This document shows positions 1 to 5,794 of a stretch of 6,871 nucleotides of DNA, piece by piece. The notes under the pieces were generated by a model. The model was not told the DNA's origin and searched no databases. It saw only the letters and a list, made by a program, of their open reading frames with translations. Source of the stretch: Ornithomonoglobus_A sp045532455. Lineage in GTDB: Bacteria > Bacillota > Clostridia > UBA1381. How positions within the stretch are numbered: the stretch's first letter is position 1; each line of letters opens with the position of its first letter. The stretch is from the NCBI GenBank assembly GCA_045532455.1, contig JAZSFX010000035.1, positions 1-6,871 of the forward strand, given 5' to 3'. A program made the position numbers and the translations under genes.

Positions 1-605
1 ACCTGATTTTCGAGCTCAAGAGTTATATCACCTATACGTACAAGATTTTCCTCAACGCCCGTGAGCTTTCTTATTGCTTCTTCCTTACGGTACTTGTACT
101 TAGAAACACTTGCTGCCTCCTCAAAAAGAGAACGTCTGTCCTCGGGCTTGGTAGAAAGAATTTTTGCCACGTCGCCCTGACCTATTATTGAGTATCCGTC
201 TCTGCCAAGTCCCGTATCCATAAATAGCTCGTGTATATCCTTTAAACGACAGTTTGCTCTGTTTATCTGGTATACGCTCTCGCCGCTTCTGAAAAGTCTG
301 CGTGTAACAATAACTTCGTCAAAATCAATGTTAAATATATGTGTACTGTTATCTAAAACAAGGCTTACCTCTGCATAGTTTACACTTTTTCTTGTTTCGG
401 TGCCCGCAAAAATAACGTCCTGCATATTTGAGCCTCTTAAGGATTTTGCGCTCATTTCGCCGATTACCCAGCGGATTGCATCGGAAATGTTACTCTTTCC
501 GCTACCGTTAGGGCCAACAACCGCAGTTGCGCCCTCTACAAAATCCAATACTGTTTTATCGGCAAAGGACTTAAATCCCTGCATTTCTATTCTTTTTAAA
601 AGCAT
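1..605 (-). CDS. smc: Chromosome segregation/condensation ATPase SMC, N-terminal part (truncated by window edge)
   Basis: This is the N-terminal ATPase head and the start of the first coiled coil of the SMC protein, which forms condensin with ScpA and ScpB and compacts and resolves the chromosome. About 201 codons are visible, read from ATG at 603-605 to the window edge; the family is usually about 1,190 residues, so the hinge and C-terminal head (Walker B, signature motif) lie outside. Visible marks: N-terminal MLLKRIEMQGFKSFADKT, Walker A GPNGSGKS at residues 31-38, SAKSLRG at 52-58, Q-loop context SIIGQG around Q143, and the family block FEEAASVSKYKYRKEEA at 161-177, which leads into the coiled coil. 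The start overlaps the last 10 bases of the upstream radical SAM gene, so translation is probably coupled; a weak AGAGAGG ribosome site lies 10 nt before it. The reading frame is intact throughout. Identity is near certain. Confidence 0.96.
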   Translation of the reverse strand, partial: MLLKRIEMQGFKSFADKTVLDFVEGATAVVGPNGSGKSNISDAIRWVIGEMSAKSLRGSNMQDVIFAGTETRKSVNYAEVSLVLDNSTHIFNIDFDEVIVTRRLFRSGESVYQINRANCRLKDIHELFMDTGLGRDGYSIIGQGDVAKILSTKPEDRRSLFEEAASVSKYKYRKEEAIRKLTGVEENLVRIGDITLELENQ

Positions 606-1594
606 GGTATTTTTACCTCTCTTTTGTTCATACTCCTATTGCCTCTAACTCTTAATATTATTCCTGTTTCGTCTTTAATCTTTTTAATGTTTGCTCTTTT
701 GTTGCCCACGGCGTTTGATACCTCGCTGTCTAAAACCTCAATAGTTACCTCGCCGCTTTTTCCTCTCAGCTCATTCTTTATTAAATCGTAATAGATACTG
801 CTCTCTACAAGTGCACGGAATGCGCTATGGACAGGTCCTGCAACAACGCTGCCTTCCTCGCAGATTTCCTCTGTTGCCTGTAACCCGACACGGATTATAG
901 CAATATTTTCTTTCTCGAACATTAAAACAAGCTCTTTTGCCAAGTCCACCGCTTCTTCTAATGTCTGCGGAGTGTACTCACCCTTTTGATACATTTTTTC
1001 GAGATACGTATCCTTTATTGTGAGTGTGGGATAAATCCGCACCATCTGCGGTTTCAGCTTTATAATTTCTGTTGCAGTATATATGCTTTTTTCTCTTGTG
1101 TCGCCAACAAGTCCCGTCATCATCTGCAAACCAAGTCTTACGGGGTATTTTTTAATAATTTCCACTGCTTTTCTTACCTGCTCGGCACTATGACCCCTGT
1201 TGGATTTTTTTAAAACCTCATCGTCCATAGACTGCACACCAAGCTCTATTGTGGTAACTCCATGCGCAACAAGATTTTGCATAATCTCATCGTTTATATA
1301 ATCGGGACGTGTGGAAAGTCTTATTCCGTCTATTTTGCCCTTAAATTCCTCTACAGCCGACATAAGAGCGCTTTGCTCGTCCATTGGAATTCCCGTAAAT
1401 GAGCCACCAAAAAAAGCAACCTCGACGTATCTGTCCTCTTTTGGAATTGTTTTAAGATTTTCGGATATTATATTTTTTACGTCCTGTACCGTTACATCTG
1501 TTGCCTCGCCTGTTATACGTCTTTGATTGCAAAAAACACAATCGAACGGACAACCCTTATGCGGAACAAAGATGGGTATGTTATAAGTTTTCAT
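596..1594 (-). CDS. Elp3-like radical SAM protein without acetyltransferase domain, function unknown
   Basis: A 332-residue radical SAM enzyme. The 4Fe-4S cluster motif is CX3CX2C at Cys15, Cys19 and Cys22 (CPFDCVFCNQR). It is followed by the SAM-binding glycine motif AFFGGSFTGI at 60-69 and by the blocks STRPDYI, ELGVQSMDDEVL, GLQMMTGLVGDT and RIYPTLTIKDTYLEKMY, all of which resemble the radical SAM half of Elp3. The GNAT acetyltransferase domain of true Elp3 is absent, so older 'histone acetyltransferase' labels would be wrong. The C-terminus (about 281-317) carries a KH-like stretch, VGNKRANIKKIKDETG. The substrate is not known to me; a tRNA or other RNA is a guess from Elp3 similarity and the tail. 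I chose ATG 1592-1594 because the Fe-S motif follows at the usual distance and GGAG sits 6 nt upstream; the frame is open 54 codons further, but only inside rnc. It lies 16 nt after rnc and overlaps smc by 10 nt. Confidence 0.88.
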   Translation of the reverse strand: MKTYNIPIFVPHKGCPFDCVFCNQRRITGEATDVTVQDVKNIISENLKTIPKEDRYVEVAFFGGSFTGIPMDEQSALMSAVEEFKGKIDGIRLSTRPDYINDEIMQNLVAHGVTTIELGVQSMDDEVLKKSNRGHSAEQVRKAVEIIKKYPVRLGLQMMTGLVGDTREKSIYTATEIIKLKPQMVRIYPTLTIKDTYLEKMYQKGEYTPQTLEEAVDLAKELVLMFEKENIAIIRVGLQATEEICEEGSVVAGPVHSAFRALVESSIYYDLIKNELRGKSGEVTIEVLDSEVSNAVGNKRANIKKIKDETGIILRVRGNRSMNKREVKIPCF

Positions 1595-1600
1595 ATATAT

Positions 1601-1604
1601 CTCC
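1601..1604 (-). promoter_or_regulatory. Ribosome binding site fixing the radical SAM start
   Basis: GGAG on the minus strand, 6 nt before the ATG at 1594 and inside the 16-nt gap after the rnc stop codon. It supports this ATG over the longer frame that begins inside rnc at 1756. Confidence 0.7.
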
Positions 1605-1610
1605 GACTTT

Positions 1611-2288
1611 TTAGAATTTAACTGTTTCGAGGGCATTTTTTGCCGCCTGCTGCTGAGCTTCTTTTTTACTGTTACCCTCGCCCTCGCCAATTTTTTCGTT
1701 ATTGAGATATACACCCATAATAAAGGTTTTGTTGTGGTCCATTCCCAATTCCTCAATCAACTGATACTCTATATCACCTAAGTGCTTCTTTTGTATCTTC
1801 TCTTGCAGAGCAGTTTTGTAGTCGTTATTTCTCTTGCCCGATATTGCTTCTTCTATATCGCTTTTTGTGTTACCTAAAACCCATTCACGTGCAACCTCTA
1901 AGCCTCCGTCAAGGTATATTGCGGCAATAACCGCCTCGAACGCATCAGATACAATAGACGGTCTTTTTCTGCCGCCTGTTTGTTCTTCTCCGTTACCAAG
2001 TCTTATAGCTCCATCAAGGCTTATGCGCTTTGCAGCCTTAAAGAGCGAGGTTTCGCATACAATGCTTGCCCTTAATTTGCTTAAGTCTCCCTCGTTAATG
2101 CGATTTAGCCTTTTATAGATATACTCACTTATTATAATGCTCAAAACACTGTCGCCTAAAAATTCAAGACGCTCGTTACTTTGGATTTTCTTTTCGTTTG
2201 CATATGAGCTGTGTGTAAGAGCATTACTCAAAAGTGATTTATCGTTAAAATTGTAGCCTATTTTACTTTCAATCTCTTTTAGTGTCAT
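1611..2288 (-). CDS. rnc: Ribonuclease III
   Basis: RNase III, 225 residues, the normal length. It is a homodimeric Mg-dependent cytoplasmic endonuclease that cuts double-stranded RNA in rRNA precursors and in structured mRNAs. The nuclease domain covers about 1-150: signature ERLEFLGDS at 39-47 with catalytic Asp46, and the second acidic pair Asp115 and Glu118 in SDAFEAVIAAIYLDGG. A double-stranded RNA binding domain covers about 155-223, with GMDHNKTF (where GPDH is usual) and GEGEGNSKKEAQQQAAKNAL. All catalytic residues I can check are present. The ATG at 2286-2288 has AAGGAG 10 nt upstream. It follows fabF after a 138-nt spacer with two stem-loops, and precedes the radical SAM gene by 16 nt. 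The rnc-smc neighbourhood is conserved in Gram-positive bacteria. The leader stem may allow autoregulation by cleavage of its own message. Confidence 0.97.
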   Translation of the reverse strand: MTLKEIESKIGYNFNDKSLLSNALTHSSYANEKKIQSNERLEFLGDSVLSIIISEYIYKRLNRINEGDLSKLRASIVCETSLFKAAKRISLDGAIRLGNGEEQTGGRKRPSIVSDAFEAVIAAIYLDGGLEVAREWVLGNTKSDIEEAISGKRNNDYKTALQEKIQKKHLGDIEYQLIEELGMDHNKTFIMGVYLNNEKIGEGEGNSKKEAQQQAAKNALETVKF

Positions 2289-2318
2289 ATCAGCAATTCT
2301 CCTTTTTTATTTTTTTGC

Positions 2319-2369
2319 TGAATTACTGATTAAATCTGCCACAAATTGAAAGATTTAATCACTAATTCA
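2319..2369 (-). other. Long AT-rich stem-loop in the rnc leader
   Basis: The arms 2319-2337 and 2351-2369 are inverted repeats with 18 of 19 positions paired (one G-G mismatch in the coding-strand RNA) and a 13-nt loop. The uninterrupted core is GATTAAATCT/AGATTTAATC. A further 3 bp (TGC/GCA) can form beyond a 4-nt bulge. On the coding strand the stem is followed by A-rich sequence and then the rnc ribosome site at 2299-2304, with no U-tract, so it is not an intrinsic terminator. Its length fits an RNase III substrate, which is an inference. Confidence 0.6.
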
Positions 2370-2380
2370 TTTAGCACAAC

Positions 2381-2410
2381 AGGGGCGCACCGCTTTTTGC
2401 AGTTGCCCCT
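2381..2410 (-). other. GC-rich stem-loop just after fabF
   Basis: In the coding-strand RNA, AGGGGC (2410-2405) pairs with GCCCCU (2386-2381), and inside it ACUGC (2403-2399) pairs with GCGGU (2393-2389) around an AAAAA loop, separated by a 1x2 internal loop. It begins 17 nt after the fabF stop. The sequence after it is GUUGUGCUAAAU, not a U-tract, so it does not qualify as a terminator on the coding strand. Read on the plus strand, it is followed by T-rich CTTTGTGTTTTTATATTT. It could stabilise the 3' end of the fab mRNA or separate expression of fabF and rnc. Confidence 0.55.
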
Positions 2411-2426
2411 CTTTGTGTTTTTATAT

Positions 2427-3665
2427 TTAGTCATTATATTTTTTAAATAAAATACTTGCGTTGTGTCCGCCAAAACCAAGCGAGTTGGAAAGTGCATAGT
2501 TAACTTCTGTATTTATACCCTCATTCGGAACTATATCCAAATCGCAGTCAGGGTCAGCATTTTCGAAGTTGATTGTTGCAGGAATGTAGCCATCTCTGAT
2601 TGCCATTGCACAGATGATAGCCTCAATTCCACCTGCCGCACCCAAAAGGTGTCCTGTCATTGACTTTGTTGATGATACCTTTACCTTATACGCCGCATCG
2701 CCGAATACTGATTTTATTGCCTGAGTTTCGAACATATCGTTATACTTTGTTGAAGTACCGTGTGCATTTATATATGTTACCATATCGGGTGTTATATCTG
2801 CATCTTTTATAGCCATTTCCATAGCTTTTGCGCCGCCCTCACCGCCTGGAACAGGACTTGTGATATGGTATGCGTCGTCTGTTGCACCGTAGCCTACCAT
2901 TTCGCATATGATATTTGCGCCTCTTGCCTTTGCGTGCTCTAATTCCTCAAGAACAACAAAGCCTGCACCCTCTGATAATACAAATCCGTCTCTTGTTGCA
3001 TCAAAAGGTCTTGATGCAGTTTTGGGGTTATCGTTATTGGTTGACATTGCTTTCATATTACAGAAGCCCGCAAAAGCTATTGGTGTAAGTGCCGCCTCAG
3101 CACCACCGGCAATAATAACATCGCTATCACCGTACTGAATATGACGAAATGCGTCGCCTATTGCATTTGTTCCCGAAGCGCAGGCGGTAACAACGTTTTT
3201 GTTTACGCCTCTTGCATTGAGTGCTATTGCAATGTGCGATGCCGCGATATTGCTAATCATCATCGGAATAAAAAACGGACTTACTCTTGACGGGCCCTTA
3301 CCAAGAAGAACTTCGTGTTGATCTTCGAATGTCTTTATACCGCCTATGCCAGAGCCCGTTATAACACCAACTTTCCATGGGTCTTCGTTCTCTATATCTA
3401 TACCGCTGTTTTTGAAGGCTTCCATAGCCGCTACACACGCGTATTGAGTATAGAGGTCCATTCTTCTTGCTTCTTTTTTATCGATAAAATCTTCGGGATT
3501 AAAGTCCTTGACTTCGCCGGCGATTTTGGTTTTGTAGTCGGTAATATCAAATCTTGTTACCGTATCTATACCGCATACGCCTTTTTTTATGTTTTCCCAA
3601 AATGCACTTACATTGTTGCCTATTGGTGTAATGGCCCCAACACCTGTTACTACAACTCTTCTCAT
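2427..3665 (-). CDS. fabF: 3-oxoacyl-[acyl-carrier-protein] synthase II (KAS II)
   Basis: The elongating condensing enzyme of type II fatty acid synthesis: it joins malonyl-ACP to acyl-ACP with loss of CO2 in the cytoplasm. From ATG 3663-3665 it is 412 residues, the family's usual length, and starts with the canonical MRRVVVTGVGAITPIG. The thiolase-fold catalytic set is complete: Cys162 in TACASGT, His302 in NAHGTST, Lys334 in SSTKSMTGHL and His339, with GFGG near the C-terminus (397-400). A GTG at 3708-3710 would add 15 residues, but it lies on top of the AAAGGAG sequence and has no ribosome site of its own, so I reject it. Oddly, the chosen ATG also lacks a nearby ribosome site; the good one at 3701-3707 serves an AUG-UAA start-stop 24 nt upstream. 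Reinitiation or a leader structure may set FabF levels. A putative promoter and a hairpin lie between it and acpP. Confidence 0.96.
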   Translation of the reverse strand: MRRVVVTGVGAITPIGNNVSAFWENIKKGVCGIDTVTRFDITDYKTKIAGEVKDFNPEDFIDKKEARRMDLYTQYACVAAMEAFKNSGIDIENEDPWKVGVITGSGIGGIKTFEDQHEVLLGKGPSRVSPFFIPMMISNIAASHIAIALNARGVNKNVVTACASGTNAIGDAFRHIQYGDSDVIIAGGAEAALTPIAFAGFCNMKAMSTNNDNPKTASRPFDATRDGFVLSEGAGFVVLEELEHAKARGANIICEMVGYGATDDAYHITSPVPGGEGGAKAMEMAIKDADITPDMVTYINAHGTSTKYNDMFETQAIKSVFGDAAYKVKVSSTKSMTGHLLGAAGGIEAIICAMAIRDGYIPATINFENADPDCDLDIVPNEGINTEVNYALSNSLGFGGHNASILFKKYND

Positions 3666-3688
3666 TTTTTTATCTGATAACGTAAAAT

Positions 3689-3707
3689 TTACATTATCTT
3701 CTCCTTT
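3689..3707 (-). promoter_or_regulatory. Shine-Dalgarno plus AUG-UAA start-stop upstream of fabF
   Basis: On the minus strand AAAGGAG (3707-3701) is followed after 6 nt by ATG (3694-3692) and directly by TAA (3691-3689). This is an ideal ribosome site leading to a one-codon open frame, out of frame with fabF. The canonical fabF ATG lies 23 nt beyond the stop (3688-3666) without its own purine-rich site. Shifting one base in or out just after the ATG meets further stops, so a simple sequencing error does not make it the fabF start. Function is inferred. Confidence 0.6.
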
Positions 3708-3716
3708 CACGAGATG

Positions 3717-3745
3717 TTTATATATATAAATTAAAATAATTACAA
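3717..3745 (-). promoter_or_regulatory. Putative sigma-A type promoter for fabF
   Basis: On the minus strand TTGTAA (3745-3740) is followed after 17 nt by TATAAA (3722-3717). This matches the -35 consensus at 4 of 6 and the -10 consensus at 5 of 6. A transcript would start near 3710, just before the fabF ribosome site. The region is very AT-rich, so a chance match is quite possible. Confidence 0.35.
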
Positions 3746-3759
3746 TGTTTTAGTGTCAT

Positions 3760-3797
3760 GGCTTATCCCAACGCCCATAAAAGACGTCGGGATAGCC
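3760..3797 (-). other. Strong stem-loop between acpP and fabF
   Basis: In the coding-strand RNA, GGCUAUCCC (3797-3789) pairs with GGGAUAAGCC (3769-3760) with one bulged base. The stem continues with GACGUC (3788-3783) against GGCGUU (3775-3770) using G-U pairs, closing a short loop. That gives about 15 bp, starting 7 nt after the acpP stop. It is followed by AUGACACUAAAAC rather than a U-tract, so it is not a standard terminator. Its position just after a gene that is normally highly expressed fits an mRNA-stabilising or attenuating role; this is an inference. Confidence 0.6.
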
Positions 3798-3804
3798 TTT
3801 ATAC

Positions 3805-4035
3805 TTACGCGTTTTCCTTAATATAGTTCACCGCATCTCCTACTGTGCTGATTTTTTCTGCCTGATCATCAGGAATTTCCAAATCGAATTCACCTTCAAG
3901 ACCCATTATCAACTCAACTATGTCAAGAGAATCTGCACCTAAATCATCAACGAATGATGATTCCATTGTGATTGTATCCTCGTCAACTCCAAGCTGGTCA
4001 ACTATAACACTTTTTACTCTCTCAAATTCCTCCAT
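3805..4035 (-). CDS. acpP: Acyl carrier protein
   Basis: The carrier protein that holds growing acyl chains as thioesters on a 4'-phosphopantetheine arm during fatty acid synthesis. From ATG 4033-4035 it is 76 residues and strongly acidic, as expected. The attachment site is Ser36 in the motif DDLGADSLDIVELIM, the same position as in E. coli ACP; the helix III region EIPDDQAEKISTVGDAV follows. The frame can start four codons earlier at a GTG (4045-4047), but that codon lies in the ribosome binding site AAAGGAGG, so the ATG is preferred. It is preceded by a 66-nt AT-rich gap after fabG and followed by a 139-nt spacer with a strong hairpin before fabF. These larger gaps suggest its expression is tuned apart from its neighbours. 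Confidence 0.97.
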   Translation of the reverse strand: MEEFERVKSVIVDQLGVDEDTITMESSFVDDLGADSLDIVELIMGLEGEFDLEIPDDQAEKISTVGDAVNYIKENA

Positions 4036-4046
4036 TATTAATTGCA

Positions 4047-4054
4047 CCTCCTTT
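4047..4054 (-). promoter_or_regulatory. Strong ribosome binding site of acpP
   Basis: AAAGGAGG on the minus strand, 11 nt before the ATG at 4035. It is a near-perfect match to the 16S rRNA 3' end and covers the first base of the alternative GTG, which decides the start. Confidence 0.75.
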
Positions 4055-4101
4055 CAGATGTTATATCTATATAAGCCTTTCGGAATATATACCAAATAAA
4101 A

Positions 4102-4842
4102 TTACATTACGAGTCCACCATCAACATTTATCACTTGACCTGTTACGTAATTTGACATATCCGATGCCAAAAATGCGACTACGTTTGCTATGTCCTCTGT
4201 TTCGCCAAATTTTCCAAGCGGAATTGAGTCGAAGTATTTTTGCTTTACGTCGTTGGCTAAGATATCAGTCATTGCTGATTGTATAAATCCTGGTGCAACC
4301 GCGTTGCATCTTATTCCGCGTGATGCAAATTCCTTGGCGGTTGTTTTTGTGAGTCCTATAAGACCCGCCTTTGAGGCAACATAGTTCGCCTGACCGGGAT
4401 TACCCATAACGCCAACAATAGACGCAATGTTTATGATTGAGCCGCCTCGCTGCTTCATCATCGGTCTTATTGCAGCTTTGATACAGTTGAATGCACCCTT
4501 GAGGTTTATATCCATAACCATATCCCAATCATCCTCGCTCATTCTTATCATAAGATTATCACGAGTAATACCTGCATTGTTGACAAATATATCAATCTTA
4601 CCGAATTTATCCATTGTAGCTTTTACAAGCTCGTTTACATCATCAACGTTTCTTACGTCGCCTTTTACAACGATTGATTCCACACCAAGTTTTTTGATTT
4701 CTTCGCTTGTTGTATCGGCATCTGCTGATGACGGAATGTCGTTTACAACAATATTTGCGCCCAAAGTCGCAAGCTTTAAGGCAATTGCCTTACCTATTCC
4801 TCTGCCTGAGCCTGTTATTATTGCAGTTTTTCCTTTTAGCAT
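4102..4842 (-). CDS. fabG: 3-oxoacyl-[acyl-carrier-protein] reductase
   Basis: NADPH-dependent short-chain dehydrogenase/reductase that reduces 3-ketoacyl-ACP to 3-hydroxyacyl-ACP, the first reduction of each elongation round. It is 246 residues, the typical length. The Rossmann cofactor motif TGSGRGIG is at 10-17 and NNAG at 88-91. The catalytic tetrad is complete: Asn113, Ser141, Tyr154 and Lys158 (YVASK). The C-terminal VTGQVINVDGG is typical of FabG. The ATG at 4840-4842 overlaps the fabD stop by 7 nt, which suggests translational coupling; AGAGGGG lies 11 nt upstream inside fabD. SDR family members can be hard to tell apart, but the position between fabD and acpP makes FabG secure. A 66-nt AT-rich gap separates it from acpP. 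Confidence 0.96.
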   Translation of the reverse strand: MLKGKTAIITGSGRGIGKAIALKLATLGANIVVNDIPSSADADTTSEEIKKLGVESIVVKGDVRNVDDVNELVKATMDKFGKIDIFVNNAGITRDNLMIRMSEDDWDMVMDINLKGAFNCIKAAIRPMMKQRGGSIINIASIVGVMGNPGQANYVASKAGLIGLTKTTAKEFASRGIRCNAVAPGFIQSAMTDILANDVKQKYFDSIPLGKFGETEDIANVVAFLASDMSNYVTGQVINVDGGLVM

Positions 4843-5777
4843 TTTGTTTCCAACCCCTCTAATGTTTTTTCGAGTGATGCTATATCCTCTACATTATATA
4901 CACTAACTTCTCTTGATACCTTTTTAACAAATCCGCCAAGCGCCTTACCAGGTCCGATTTCGATAAATGTATCTACTCCGTCTTCTATCATTTTGTTTAT
5001 TGTTTCTTCCCAACGTACTGACGACGAAACCTGTTTAATAAGTAGCGGCTTTATATCCTCTTTTGATGCAACATAGTCCGCAGTTACATTTGTTATAACA
5101 GGGATTTGCATATCGGATACTTCCACATTTTCTATCTCTTTTGCAAGCTTTTCGCCCGCACCCTTTAACATTTCGCAGTGGAACGGTGCCGAAACGGGAA
5201 GCATAAGTGCTCTTTTTGCACCCTTTTCCTTTGCAAGTTCGCAGCATTTTTCAACTGCTTTAACCTCGCCCGATACTACTATCTGACCGGGACAGTTGAA
5301 GTTTGCAGGTGAGCATATGCCAACAGACGATGCTTCTTTGCAGCAAGCCTCCACGTCATCTGCACCAAGTGCAATAATTGCCGCCATTGCACCCTCGCCC
5401 ACGGGAACTTCCTCCTGCATATATTTACCACGTTTTTTTACAAGTTTAACAGCATCTTCAAATTTTAATGAGCCTGATGCTATATGTGCACAGTATTCAC
5501 CAAGCGACAAACCTGCGCAAACGTCAGCTTTTACACCCTTTTCCTCTAAAACCCTCAGTGCCGCAACACTCATTGTAACGATGGTTGGCTGAGTGTTTTC
5601 TGTTATCATAAGAGTTTGCTCATCACCGTTAAAAATCATTTCCTTTATATCAAAACCCAAGGCCTTGGTGGCTTCGTCAAAGACCTTTGATGCACATTCA
5701 AAATTCTCACAAAGCTCTTTACCCATACCTACTGCCTGAGCGCCCTGACCTGCAAACAGGAATGCTGTCTTTCCCAT
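4836..5777 (-). CDS. fabD: Malonyl-CoA:acyl-carrier-protein transacylase
   Basis: Transfers the malonyl group from malonyl-CoA to ACP, supplying the extender unit for FabF. From ATG 5775-5777 it is 313 residues, normal for the family, and begins MGKTAFLFAGQGAQ. The nucleophile is Ser91 in GLSLGEY; other active-site elements are Gln11 in the GQG loop, Arg116, and His200 in PVSAPFH. FIEIGPGKAL lies near the C-terminus. The frame is open for 30 more codons upstream, inside fabK, but those residues look nothing like the family, and AAAAGGAGT lies 6 nt before the chosen ATG. It follows fabK after 17 nt and overlaps fabG by 7 nt, so the three genes are almost certainly co-transcribed. Confidence 0.97.
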   Translation of the reverse strand: MGKTAFLFAGQGAQAVGMGKELCENFECASKVFDEATKALGFDIKEMIFNGDEQTLMITENTQPTIVTMSVAALRVLEEKGVKADVCAGLSLGEYCAHIASGSLKFEDAVKLVKKRGKYMQEEVPVGEGAMAAIIALGADDVEACCKEASSVGICSPANFNCPGQIVVSGEVKAVEKCCELAKEKGAKRALMLPVSAPFHCEMLKGAGEKLAKEIENVEVSDMQIPVITNVTADYVASKEDIKPLLIKQVSSSVRWEETINKMIEDGVDTFIEIGPGKALGGFVKKVSREVSVYNVEDIASLEKTLEGLETKC

Positions 5778-5783
5778 AAATTT

Positions 5784-5792
5784 ACTCCTTTT
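5784..5792 (-). promoter_or_regulatory. Ribosome binding site fixing the fabD start
   Basis: AAAAGGAGT on the minus strand, 6 nt before the ATG at 5777 and inside the 17-nt fabK-fabD gap. It supports this ATG over an in-frame start at 5867 within fabK. Confidence 0.75.
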
Positions 5793-5794
5793 AC

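Noticed and set aside
400..648. Plus-strand open frames (for example 400-648, 4427-4906 and 5296-5592) and minus-strand frames at 5035-5247 and 6030-6281
   Set aside because: All lie within strongly supported genes in other frames, lack recognisable domains, and show the odd composition of shadow translations.
1595..1756. Longer N-terminus for the radical SAM protein, starting at 1756
   Set aside because: The extra 54 residues lie inside rnc in another frame, are basic and low in complexity, and the ATG at 1594 has its own ribosome site.
4048..4101. Promoter before acpP (TTGGTA at 4095-4090, 16 nt, TATATA at 4073-4068)
   Set aside because: Each hexamer matches consensus at only 4 of 6, in a very AT-rich stretch, and the spacing is short. 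There is not enough to call it.
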